This document shows positions 6,314 to 15,200 of a stretch of 20,859 nt of DNA, piece by piece (the first letter of the stretch is position 1; the number at the start of each line of letters is the position of its first letter). The notes below the pieces were generated by a model. That model was not told the origin of the DNA, did not search any database, and saw only the letters and a list, made by a program, of their open reading frames with translations. Origin of the DNA: CAYWNK01 sp047639615 (GTDB lineage Bacteria; Planctomycetota; UBA1135; GCA-002686595). The DNA lies in NCBI GenBank assembly GCA_047639615.1, contig JBLIOL010000059.1, forward strand, positions 1-20,859. The letters run 5' to 3'. Position numbers and translations under genes: made by a program.

Positions 6314-8500
6314 ATGCGAAAGCAAGCAGCCGGCATGGCCCTGATACTGATCGCCTCCGTCTCGATTCTGACGGAGCCGACACGCGCTCAGACCAAGGCA
6401 CTGCCGCGCCCCGGTGAGGTGTTCGCGGTGGGGAAATTCACAGCGTTCAGCATCGAGCCAGCGGACTCCGCTCGGCTCGCGGGACCGATGCCGTGGGTGT
6501 GGTACGCCCCCACGCTCAAGGGCCTGCCAAGCGAAGCCGAGACCTGGATGTTCGACAGGTTCCTCTCCGCGGGGATCGCCATTGCCGGGATCGATGTGGG
6601 CGAATCCTACGGAAGCCCCACAGGCCGCGCGGGCTACCAGGCGCTGTACGAGAGCCTCACGACCCAGCGTGGCTATGCTGAGCGACCGGTGCTGCTCGCG
6701 CGGAGCCGCGGCGGGTTGATGCTCTACAGCTGGGCGGTCGAGCACCCAGAGGCTGTCGCGGCCATCGCGGGCATCTACCCGGTTTGCAACCTAACCAGCT
6801 ACCCCGGCCTGGCCAGGTCCGCGCCGGCGTTCCAGTTGACCGAAGACGAGCTCGCCGCCCAGCTCTCCAAGCACAACCCCATCGACCGGCTCGCTCCTCT
6901 GGCGCTGGCCAAGGTCCCGATCCTCCACCTGCACGGCGACCAAGACAAGGTCGTCCCCCTCGCTGCCAACTCCGGAGAACTGGGCGCGCGCTACGCGGCG
7001 CTGGGCGGCCCGGTCGAGATTTCGGTAATCGCGGGGCAAGGTCACAATATGTGGAGCGGGTGGTTTCGATCACAACAGCTGACCGACTTCGTCCTCACTC
7101 ACGCCCTGAAGAGCCAACTCCCCGATACGAAACAAACGCCACCCGCCACGGGCATGAGCTGGCTGGACAACGGACAAATCCGACTCGGTGTCGACCTGTC
7201 GATCGGCGGGGCGATCACGCACCTTTCGGAAGTGATCGCTGGCGTCCCCGGCAAGAACATGATCAACAGCCACGATTGGGGACGCCAGATCCAGATGTCC
7301 TTCTACTCCGGGCCCGTCCCCTTTGTCCCTGACGGAGCAACGGTGGCCGACGCTTGGAAGGCGCTGGGCTGGAATCCAATCCAATCAGGGGACTTCTATG
7401 CGAATCGATCGAGGGTGAGTGCTCAGCACAATGACGGAGAGGAACTCTACGTCCGCTGCACCCCCATGCAGTGGCCGCTGAAGAACGTCCCTGGGGAGTG
7501 CGAATTCGAGTGCTGGTTCCGGCTGGATGGCAACACGGTACGAGCACGTTGCAGACTGACCAATCAACGCACCGACGAGACCCAGTATCGCGGCCGTGCA
7601 CAAGAGCTGCCCGCTGTCTATACCAACGGCGAGTGGTTCAAGCTGGTCAGCTATCTGGGGGACCAGCCATTCTCCGGCGCCGAGCCCACGCTGTTGGTTG
7701 AGCGAGGCGACGGAAGGGGTTGGCCCTGGCGGCAGTTCCAAACCTCGGAGCATTGGGCTGCCTTGCTCAATGAGCATGGCCGTGGCCTTGGCGTCTACTC
7801 GCCCGAAGCTTGCGCCTTCACCGGAGGCTTTGCTGGCCAGCCCAAGGGCAGCGGCGGATCCCTGGAAAATCCCACCGGCTACATGACGCCCACGATCGCT
7901 GAGGTCCTCGATCACGACATCGTCTACACCTATGACTACACCCTGATCGTGGGCTCCCTCGAGGAGATTCGTGCACACGTCTACGAACGCGAGCAAGACC
8001 GCAGCCTGCCCCACTGGATGTTCGCTCGAGACCGGCAGCACTGGACTCTCGTGAACACCACCGACGAGGGCTGGCCGATTCGAGATGGACTGCGGGTACG
8101 CCTAGGCCCCTCCAACGCTGCCCTTGTTAGCCAGAAGACCTTCTGGCGAGCGGAAGCCGCGCCCACCCTGTCCCTGCGCGCCGCCTTCACCACATCGGCG
8201 ACTTCTGCGAAACTGCTGCTTCAACCCTACGACGAGCTCGCCGCCGGCGATTGGGCACAATGGGGGGAGGAACGCGCGTTACGGCCCAAGCCCGGACCGC
8301 CCGTTGTCGTGCCCTTCACCATCGTGGGCGACGGCCAGGTGCGTACCCTGCAAATCGATCTAGCTGGCCAACCCAACTATGTTGGCGGCATGACCCAGGT
8401 CAAGCTGCTGCTTCCATCGGGCCCCGGCAGCGCTAGGATTTTCGCAGTGGATCTGAGAGCCTCGGCCGCAGAAGCAGAAGCCCTCCCCCCACGCAAGTAG
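6314..8500 (+). CDS. Exported alpha/beta hydrolase fused to long beta-rich domains
   Basis: The 728-residue product starts with a signal peptide (MRKQAAGMALILIASVSILT, cleavage near TRAQ). In-frame ATGs at 6302 and 6287 are alternatives. Residues about 30-270 form an alpha/beta hydrolase. The nucleophile elbow is LLARSRGGLM with Ser131; Asp211 in HGDQDKVVP and His244 in GQGHNMW complete a triad. The elbow reads A-R-S-R-G rather than the usual G-x-S-x-G. Residues about 280-560 are a separate beta-rich region beginning GMSWLDNGQIRLGVDLSIGG and containing INSHDWGRQIQMSFYSG, a pattern I associate with uncharacterised bacterial secreted proteins; I cannot name the family. Residues about 560-728 look like another beta-sandwich, possibly carbohydrate-binding (HWTLVNTTDEGWPIRDG, FTIVGDGQVRTLQIDLAGQP). 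It is probably an esterase or peptidase acting on a polymer outside the cell. It converges with the PhyH gene. Confidence 0.8.
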   Translation: MRKQAAGMALILIASVSILTEPTRAQTKALPRPGEVFAVGKFTAFSIEPADSARLAGPMPWVWYAPTLKGLPSEAETWMFDRFLSAGIAIAGIDVGESYGSPTGRAGYQALYESLTTQRGYAERPVLLARSRGGLMLYSWAVEHPEAVAAIAGIYPVCNLTSYPGLARSAPAFQLTEDELAAQLSKHNPIDRLAPLALAKVPILHLHGDQDKVVPLAANSGELGARYAALGGPVEISVIAGQGHNMWSGWFRSQQLTDFVLTHALKSQLPDTKQTPPATGMSWLDNGQIRLGVDLSIGGAITHLSEVIAGVPGKNMINSHDWGRQIQMSFYSGPVPFVPDGATVADAWKALGWNPIQSGDFYANRSRVSAQHNDGEELYVRCTPMQWPLKNVPGECEFECWFRLDGNTVRARCRLTNQRTDETQYRGRAQELPAVYTNGEWFKLVSYLGDQPFSGAEPTLLVERGDGRGWPWRQFQTSEHWAALLNEHGRGLGVYSPEACAFTGGFAGQPKGSGGSLENPTGYMTPTIAEVLDHDIVYTYDYTLIVGSLEEIRAHVYEREQDRSLPHWMFARDRQHWTLVNTTDEGWPIRDGLRVRLGPSNAALVSQKTFWRAEAAPTLSLRAAFTTSATSAKLLLQPYDELAAGDWAQWGEERALRPKPGPPVVVPFTIVGDGQVRTLQIDLAGQPNYVGGMTQVKLLLPSGPGSARIFAVDLRASAAEAEALPPRK

Positions 8501-8545
8501 CCCAAGAAGAACAAGGAGAAGGAGAAGGAGGAGTTGCTCGAGCCC
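8501..8545 (+). other. Convergent gap with an in-frame Lys/Glu-rich continuation of the hydrolase frame
   Basis: Immediately after the hydrolase TAG stop (8498-8500) the same frame reads PKKNKEKEKEELLEP before running into the opposing PhyH stop. The DNA is purine-rich, with GGAGAAGGAG repetition. No terminator-like hairpin with a T-tract is present. It may be a remnant of a formerly longer C-terminal tail or chance. Confidence 0.3.
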
Positions 8546-9343
8546 TTAGGGCAGCACGATGGGAAAGTGCGCGCCCTCGACGAGACTACCTATTGCGAGC
8601 GGCGGAGTGCCTCGTAACAACGGCTCGCTACCGTCCAGCACGCGCGTGTCGGGAGCCATGTAGTTGAACACCAAGGCGCGGCGAGGCCGCTCGGATCGGT
8701 TGGGTCCCGAACCGTGCAAGGTGTGCGAATGATGGATCGTGGCGTAGCCGGCCGGGAGCGGCGCTGCGTGCGGTTGAAAGGCTGCCAGCTGCTCAGGGCT
8801 CAAGTGCGCGCGCATGGCGTCGAGCGGCGCGTCGAAGGGCAGGCTCGGCAGCAAGCCCCAGCGCTGGGATCCCGGGATGAACTCCAGACAACCACTCTCA
8901 TCGTCCGCGTCGTCCAAGAGGATGTTGATGGTGATGTGCCGAGGGGGACCGGTGCGAGTCCAGTAAGAGTAGTCCTGATGCCAGGGCACACACCCCGGGT
9001 GCCCGGGCGGCTTGTAGAAGACTTGGTCGTGCCAGAAGCGCAGGCTATCTAGCCCAAGAAGTTGTGCCAAGGGCTGCGTAATGCGCGGGTCCGCCACCAG
9101 CCCCGCCAGGGCGCTATCCACCTGCCATCCCCCGAGAAAGTGGCAGACCACCTCCTCCGGGCGCGCGCTGTGACTGGCCTCCACCTCGTAGAGCCGTGGC
9201 TCCAGCTCCGAGAGGTGCTCCCGTATGTAGTCCACCCGTGCCCGTAAATTCGTCACCTCGGCAGGGCTCAGGAGAGGGATGTTCGCCAGGAAACCGTCGG
9301 CCTCAAAGCGCTGCACTTGCTCGGACGACAGACGGTGGTTCAT
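8546..9343 (-). CDS. Phytanoyl-CoA dioxygenase (PhyH) family Fe(II)/2-oxoglutarate oxygenase
   Basis: The 265-residue protein fits the PhyH family of non-heme iron, 2-oxoglutarate-dependent dioxygenases, which hydroxylate small organic substrates with decarboxylation of 2-oxoglutarate. It opens with the usual SSEQVQRFEADGFLANIPLL segment. The iron-binding facial triad is visible as H122 and D124 in PWHQDYSYW and H210 in HTLHGSG. R221 or R222 in NRSERPRRALVFNYM is the likely 2-oxoglutarate carboxylate ligand. The segment LLDDADDESGCLEFIPGSQRWG between them is also characteristic. No signal peptide is present, so it should be cytoplasmic, unlike all other complete genes here. No clear Shine-Dalgarno sequence precedes ATG 9343. 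It is convergent with the hydrolase and divergent from the 9505 gene, so it is probably a single-gene unit. The physiological substrate cannot be assigned. Confidence 0.9.
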   Translation of the reverse strand: MNHRLSSEQVQRFEADGFLANIPLLSPAEVTNLRARVDYIREHLSELEPRLYEVEASHSARPEEVVCHFLGGWQVDSALAGLVADPRITQPLAQLLGLDSLRFWHDQVFYKPPGHPGCVPWHQDYSYWTRTGPPRHITINILLDDADDESGCLEFIPGSQRWGLLPSLPFDAPLDAMRAHLSPEQLAAFQPHAAPLPAGYATIHHSHTLHGSGPNRSERPRRALVFNYMAPDTRVLDGSEPLLRGTPPLAIGSLVEGAHFPIVLP

Positions 9344-9504
9344 GGATTGAACGAGGCGCTAGGTCTCCACCCACGACGCCTCAGGGGCTTGCAGCATACG
9401 CTAGGCTCCCCCTTCGATTGATCTCGATCGGCACGGAACCAAGGACCACCTCGCTGGTTGAACGCCGCAGGCGATTCTGTCCCTGATCACCGCCCTGGCT
9501 CCCC
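9344..9504. promoter_or_regulatory. Divergent intergenic region
   Basis: About 161 bp lie between the outward-reading PhyH gene and the secreted 413-residue protein. Promoters for both are expected here, but I see no clear hexamer pair, Shine-Dalgarno sequence or operator. Confidence 0.25.
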
Positions 9505-10746
9505 ATGCGCACCTGCACCCTTCTGCTACTCGCCGTCGCACTTGCCCTGGTTCTGTACTTGGCCCAATTCGGCCCAGGCGGAACACCTTCAGGCGTTTCG
9601 AGCGGCGCCCTCGGTCCACAGGCTGCCCTCGAACCGGTGGCGGAGCTTGCCCCCGCGACCCAGGTCAACGGCATGCAGGCCCTGGACGATCTCGCACATC
9701 CGACCGCGACATCAGAGGCAAAGGCCGAAGGCCCCAGCTCAAGCATCCCCAACGCCCTCGAAGGCATGGTGATCGATCGCTTCGGGGCACCCTTGGGCGG
9801 GGAGCGGGTCTGGTTGATTCCCGCCACCCATGGGCACCCGATCCTGACGGTCCCCCTGGACAAGTACATCACCGCCCGCACAAGTCGCTCAGGCCAGTTC
9901 TCCCTGAGCCTGCCGGACGCGGGACCCTGGAGGCTGGCGGTGGGACCCGCGGGCGAGCAACGCATCCCACCCAGTGCTCCACGCAAGATGGAATCCGGCG
10001 CGAATGCAGTGGTCACCCTGCCAGGAAGTTCCCGCCTACTGATAGCTACCGCAGAAATTGAACAGCTCGCCGCGCCAATCACCATCGAAGTTTTGGCACT
10101 AATGGAAGCGGGCGACGTGGGGGCGAAGAAGAAGGGGCGTGGAGCGGAGTCGAACTCAAAGGGCAAGCGCCAAGACTCGGAGCGTGAGAAGTCCCGCGGG
10201 CAGGAGAAGCGCTCGAAACGACAGGACGAATCCAGGGACGAGCGCGGCGCCCAACTGGCTGCTCCCCCCCTACCCACGCTCACGATGGCGTCAGTCATTG
10301 CGCCTACCCAAGATCCCGGCTCAGCAAAACGTGGCCGCGGTCGCCGAGGCCAGGACTCAGGGCGTCAGCGTTCGAACAACCAGAAGAGCAGCAAGCAGGG
10401 CAACAAGCGCAGCAACAAGAAGGAGGCTGCTGAAGAGGAAGCCCTCCCCGCTCCCCCGCGTCCGGCTTGGCAACGTGTCACAAGCTGCAAAATCAGGCCT
10501 GAAGAACTAGAGACTGGGCAGGTGGTCCTAGGCAATCTACCGACCGGTCCGGTGTTCCGTTTGGTCTTGGTGGTCGGCAGCGAACGCTACGAAGGCGGCA
10601 CGAAATTCTCCATTGCCAAGGACACCCGAGTCGAGGTGTCCCTCTTCCCCTTCACCCCGGGTCCGGGCGCTTCGTTCAACTACAGTGCCCGCCCAGCGAA
10701 CCTCGCAGCGGATGAGGCGCCGGCCGGAGTCGTCTGGACTCAATAG
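9505..10746 (+). CDS. Secreted carboxypeptidase-regulatory-like protein with two cationic low-complexity islands
   Basis: This 413-residue protein begins with a hydrophobic signal or anchor (TCTLLLLAVALALVLYLAQFG), then a Pro/Ala/Ser-rich linker. Residues about 84-160 resemble a carboxypeptidase-regulatory-like beta-sandwich (LEGMVIDRFGAPLGGERVWL, TARTSRSGQFSLSLPDAGPW). A second beta domain seems to start near 174 (SSRLLIATAEIEQLAAPITI). It is broken after residue 203 by two Lys/Arg/Ser/Gln/Asp-rich islands, about 207-247 and 274-312, separated by a Pro/Leu/Thr segment. Beta character resumes at about W322 (VTSCKIRPEELETGQVVLGN, FRLVLVVGSERYEGG). No catalytic motif is visible. The islands are encoded in the same frame on both sides, so they are not an obvious frameshift. 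The gene converges with the last DUF1501 gene, 37 bp away. Function is unknown; binding to an anionic polymer or surface is a guess. Confidence 0.7.
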   Translation: MRTCTLLLLAVALALVLYLAQFGPGGTPSGVSSGALGPQAALEPVAELAPATQVNGMQALDDLAHPTATSEAKAEGPSSSIPNALEGMVIDRFGAPLGGERVWLIPATHGHPILTVPLDKYITARTSRSGQFSLSLPDAGPWRLAVGPAGEQRIPPSAPRKMESGANAVVTLPGSSRLLIATAEIEQLAAPITIEVLALMEAGDVGAKKKGRGAESNSKGKRQDSEREKSRGQEKRSKRQDESRDERGAQLAAPPLPTLTMASVIAPTQDPGSAKRGRGRRGQDSGRQRSNNQKSSKQGNKRSNKKEAAEEEALPAPPRPAWQRVTSCKIRPEELETGQVVLGNLPTGPVFRLVLVVGSERYEGGTKFSIAKDTRVEVSLFPFTPGPGASFNYSARPANLAADEAPAGVVWTQ

Positions 10747-10783
10747 CGCCGCCCCCAGCCGCCCACCGACCGATGCCCAAGCG

Positions 10784-12229
10784 CTAGGTCAGGATAGCTT
10801 TGACCACATGGGCTTTCTCTACGCCCGTGAGTTTCTGGCTGAGGCCCTGGAACTTGAACGTGAAGCGATCGTGATCGATGCCGAGGCAGTGCAGGATCGT
10901 GGCGTTGAGGTCACGGATGTGAACGGGGTTCAGGACGACGTTGTAGCCGAAGTCATCGGTCGCGCCGTAGGTCATCCCCCCGCGCACGCCTCCGCCGGCC
11001 ATCCAGACGCTGAAGCAGCGGCCGTGATGATCGCGGCCGGACCCGAGCGCACCCTGGCTATAGGCGCTTCGGCCGAACTCCCCGCCCCAGATCACCAGGG
11101 TATCGTCCAGCAAACCACGCTGCTTGAGATCGGTAACCAGTGCCGCAGAGGCCTGGTCCGTATCCCGACACTGGCTGGTCAGGTTGGGGACTAAGAGCCT
11201 GTGCTGATCCCAGCCGCGATGGAAGAGCTGAATGAAGCGCACATCCTGCTCGGCCATGCGACGTGCCATCAAGCAGTTGTAGGCGTAGGTGCCAGGTCGC
11301 CGCGCATCTTCGCCGTAGAGCGCAAAGGTGCTCTCGGGCTCATCGCTGAGATCGACGATCTTCGGCACGGCAGCCTGCATGCGATAGGCCATCTCGTACT
11401 GGGCGATACGTGTCTCGATCTCCGGGTCCAATACCTGCGCATGGCGTAGCTTGTTGAGCTCTGCTAGGTCGTCGAGCATGAGCCGACGAGTCTGCCGGTC
11501 GATGCCCGCCGCATCCTTCAGGTACAGCACGGGGTCGCCGTTGCTGCGCAACTGCACCCCTTGATGCTGGGTGGGCAGAAATCCGCTGCCCCACAATCGC
11601 GAGAAGATGGGTTGGCCCGGGTTCTTACCGGTGCCTTGAGAGATCAGCACCACATAGGCGGGCATGTCCTGGTTCACGCTGCCCAACCCGTGGCTCGCCC
11701 AAGCACCCAGACTCGGACGTCCCGGTACCTGTGACCCAGTGTTGATGAACGTGATCCCCGGGTCGTGATTGATGGCCTCCGTGTTGACCGAACGAATCAG
11801 CGCGATGTCGTCGGCGATGCCTCCCATGTACGGCACAAAATCGCTCATGACCGTGCCGCACTCCCCCCGCGGCGAGAAGGGACGCATGGGCGCGCAGACC
11901 TGGAACTGCTTCTGACCGGAGGTCATGCCAGTGACCCGTTGGGTGCCCTTGACACTCGCCGGGAGCTCGCTGCCGTGCAGGGCTTGCATGCCCGGCTTGC
12001 AATCGAAGAGGTCGATGTGCGAGGGGCCGCCGGACTGGAATAGGTAGATCACCCGCTTGGCTGTAGGCGGGAAGTGCGGGAGATCCTGCTGGCGGCCAAA
12101 GCCTGAGGCAGTCGCTCCGGCTTCCGATTGGAGCAAGCTGCCCAGGGCCATGGCACCCAAGGCACCGCCTGCTGACTGCAACAGCTGGCGCCGGCCCAGG
12201 GTACGTTGCATTGGTTGAGACTCGTTCAT
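10784..12229 (-). CDS. DUF1501 protein B (Tat-exported, alkaline-phosphatase-like fold)
   Basis: The 481-residue product is a DUF1501 protein, a family related to sulfatases and alkaline phosphatases by fold but with no established reaction. The N-terminus GRRQLLQSAGGALGAMALGS is a twin-arginine signal, implying export in a folded state, perhaps with a metal. Family hallmarks are KRVIYLFQSGGPSHIDLFD, INHDPGITFINTGSQVPGRP, MPAYVVL, YNCLMARRMAEQDVRFIQLF, VIWGGEFGRSAYSQG and SGRDHHGRCFSVWMAGGG. The protein ends in VHIRDLNATILHCLGIDHD and a conserved-looking tail. Its ATG lies 2 bp after the TAG stop of PSD1 protein B, so translation is probably coupled. A second in-frame ATG at 12211 is possible. 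It is the last gene of the five-gene minus-strand run. The paralogue at 15375 has nearly the same motif order but a different middle region. Confidence 0.9.
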   Translation of the reverse strand: MNESQPMQRTLGRRQLLQSAGGALGAMALGSLLQSEAGATASGFGRQQDLPHFPPTAKRVIYLFQSGGPSHIDLFDCKPGMQALHGSELPASVKGTQRVTGMTSGQKQFQVCAPMRPFSPRGECGTVMSDFVPYMGGIADDIALIRSVNTEAINHDPGITFINTGSQVPGRPSLGAWASHGLGSVNQDMPAYVVLISQGTGKNPGQPIFSRLWGSGFLPTQHQGVQLRSNGDPVLYLKDAAGIDRQTRRLMLDDLAELNKLRHAQVLDPEIETRIAQYEMAYRMQAAVPKIVDLSDEPESTFALYGEDARRPGTYAYNCLMARRMAEQDVRFIQLFHRGWDQHRLLVPNLTSQCRDTDQASAALVTDLKQRGLLDDTLVIWGGEFGRSAYSQGALGSGRDHHGRCFSVWMAGGGVRGGMTYGATDDFGYNVVLNPVHIRDLNATILHCLGIDHDRFTFKFQGLSQKLTGVEKAHVVKAILT

Positions 12230-12231
12230 GA

Positions 12232-15200
12232 CTAGGGCCGCGTCAGGGTCTCGTCTAAATTCAGCAAGGTCGAGGCGAGCAAGCCGGCCGCAGCCGAGCG
12301 AGCTAGGCTCGAAGCGTCAGCGGCATCAGACTCCGTGAGCGCCCGGGCCTGAACCGGTCTACCCAGGAAGTGCTCGTAGTTGCGCCGAAAAGCCGAACGC
12401 AGGATCTTGAGCTCCGCCGGCTGCGGGTGCCGGCCGGTGCACAAGCGAAAGCCAAAATCGATCTGCCCATCGAGCTCTGGGTGGCTCCCCAGAATCCTCT
12501 TCGCAAGCGCGCGCGAGGCTGCCACGAACTGCGGCTCATTGAGGCTGGTCAAGGCCTGCAGGGGCGTGTTCGTGCTGGCGCGGCGCACCGTGCAGGTCTC
12601 CCGACTGGGCGCGTCAAAAACCGTCAGGCCAGGCGGCGGCGCGGTGCGCTTCCAAAAGGTGTACATGCTGCGGCGATACCCATCGGACCCAACGCTTGCA
12701 TAGAAAGCTTGCGCGGAGAAGAAGGTCGGGTGCCCGAAGTGGCTGACCTGGCGCCAAAGCCCAGCCGGCTGCTCCGGGTAGACACTGGGCCCACCCACGC
12801 GTCTGGATAGCAGCCCCGCTACCTGCAGGGCACCGTCGCGCAGGAACTCTGCGGGCAATCGATAGCGACTGCTACGCGCCAAGAGCCGATTGGCTGGATC
12901 GCGCTCCAGGAGGATCTCGGTGAAGCGTGATGATTGCTGATAGGTGCTGGAGAGCAGGATTGTTCGCAGCAACCAACGCACATCCCAGTCGTGTTCAACA
13001 AAGGACACGGCGAGCCAGTCCAAGAGCTGCGGGTGTGAGGGCCACTCACCCTGGGAGCCAAAGTCCTCAGTGGTCCCCACGATGCCCTTCCCCATCAGCA
13101 TCTGCCAGTAGCGATTGACGGTCACACGCGCTGTCAGCGGGTGCTCCGCGCGGGTCAGCCACTTGGCGAGCCCGAGGCGGTCGGTAACGGGCTCCTGATC
13201 CACCGTGGCCAGCAGCTTCGGTACTCCAGCAGTAACCGCCTCTCCGTGCTGATCGTATTGCCCGCGCACAAGTACATGAGTGCTCCGCGGCTGCCCGCTG
13301 TCCATGACCATGACACTCGCGTTCTGAGCCTTCAGAGTTCGATCGATTAGCCCATACTCACCATGCACGGCGGCGATCTGCCGATTGAGCAAGGTCTTGT
13401 CCGGGCCACTGAGGGTTGCAGCGAATCTCGGCAGCAGGTTGCGCCAGTGCTCGTAGCTGCGTTCATCCTCCGCCAGAGCCAGGATCTCATGGGTTGGTGT
13501 AGCTGAACCGAAGAGTCCCCAGGGGGCGCAGCCATAGGCTCCGAGTTCCTTCATCTGGCCGCTTTCGGCCAGGCTCCCCGCGTTCTCCTCGTCGCGCGTA
13601 AAGGCCCAGGCCTTGGACGTCGACCAGATTGCTTGGTTGCTCCCGTCCACCAGCGCGACCAGCAGACCTGCGGCGCCACCTTCATTGTCAGCATCGACAC
13701 GCAGAGTATTCTCGCCCTCAACGAGGACTGTGGCGATGTTCACACTCAGCGGTTTCATCCACGGTGCGACCTTAGCGATCCGGCGTCCGTTGATGAATAC
13801 GACCGCCGAGTTGTCGCAACTGATGGCCAAGTGCGCGACGCTCGGAAGCTCACCGAGGTCGAATTTGTGGGTAACACGAATCCTATCGTTGGCGGAGACC
13901 TCGGGCGCCCACACCCATTGGGGCAGTGCCGCGCTGAAGGTATCGTGAGCGGTTTGCAAAGGCACTGGCGCACCTAACTTGACCACACCAGCTGCCTTGT
14001 CCGCTTCCCATGCTAGACGTTGTTCGCGGAAGAGTTGGCTGAGGAAGGTGGTCAGATCCGATCGTCGGCGCTCATAGGCCGCCGCGACCTCCGCGCGCAT
14101 CCCCCACTCCTTGCCGAGCGCTAGAGTTGGAGCGGTATTGCCATTCTGTCCCCCTTCACCTCCCGTGCTCGATTGGTTGAACACGTCGAAGAGCTGGTAG
14201 TACTCGCGCTGCGTGATGGGATCGTACTTGTGATCGTGACACTGCGCGCACTTCATGGTCAATCCCATGAAGGCCGTGGAGACCGTGTCGATTTGGTCGA
14301 TGATCGAGGCGACTCTGTATTCCTCTGGGATTGTGCCGCCCTCATGCGTGTTCATCGCATTCCGCAGAAAACCCGTGGCGATCAACTGACCCTGGGTTGC
14401 ATCCGGCAGCAGGTCACCCGCTAGCTGTTCCACTAGGAACTCGTCGTAGGGCTTGTTCTCAGCGAAGGCCCCAATCACCCAATCGCGCCAAGCCCACATA
14501 TCCCGATGGTCGTCGATGGAGTAGCCGTTCGTGTCTGCGTAGCGCGCGACGTCCAGCCAATCGAGAGCCAACCTCTCCGCCGTCCGAGGCTCGAGCAGGA
14601 GCGTGTCGACGAGTCTCTCGAATGCGCGTGGCTCCTGGTCTGCGAGAAAGGTATCGATCTCATCCAAGGTCGGGGGCAGCCCGGTCAGGTCCAGGCTGGC
14701 CCGCCGAATGAGCGCTTCCCTGCTGGCGGCATCGGCGGGCACAAGCCCCTCCTCACCAAGACGCTCGTGAATGAACGCGTCCACGGGATTGCCCAGCTCG
14801 CCTGCTTCCCCAGGCAGCTCGGTCTTGGACGGCGGGACGAAGGCCCAGTGGCTCGCGTAGGTCGCACCCTCACCAATCCAGCGCTGCAGAATCTCGATCT
14901 GCTCCGCCGACATCGGATTCTTCGCCTCGAGAGGCGGCATGATGTCGTGCTCGTCCTCCGTCGCCACCCTATACGCGAGCTCACTCTCCTCCACGTTTCC
15001 GGGCACGATGACCGGCCCCCCCCGGCGCGCCCCTAGGGCACCATCAGCCAAGTCCAGGCGCAACTTCGCCTGCCGTTGTGCCTGGTCGGGGCCGTGGCAG
15101 GTAAAGCAGAACTCGGACAGGATCGGACGCACATCCCGGCTGAAGTCCAGCCCATCCGCAACGGCTGTAGGGTTGGATACCGCCCCGAGCAGGGCAACTA

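Noticed and set aside
5519..6745. A 408-codon open frame on the minus strand spanning the start of the FAD oxidoreductase, the divergent gap and the start of the hydrolase gene.
   Set aside because: It overlaps two well-supported genes, its translation is rich in Arg, His, Pro and Ala with no recognisable domain, and it fits the long chance frames expected in GC-rich DNA.
9381..10298. A 305-codon minus-strand open frame opposite the secreted 413-residue protein.
   Set aside because: The plus-strand frame has a signal peptide and beta-sandwich-like sequence, while this one has shadow-like composition and no motif.
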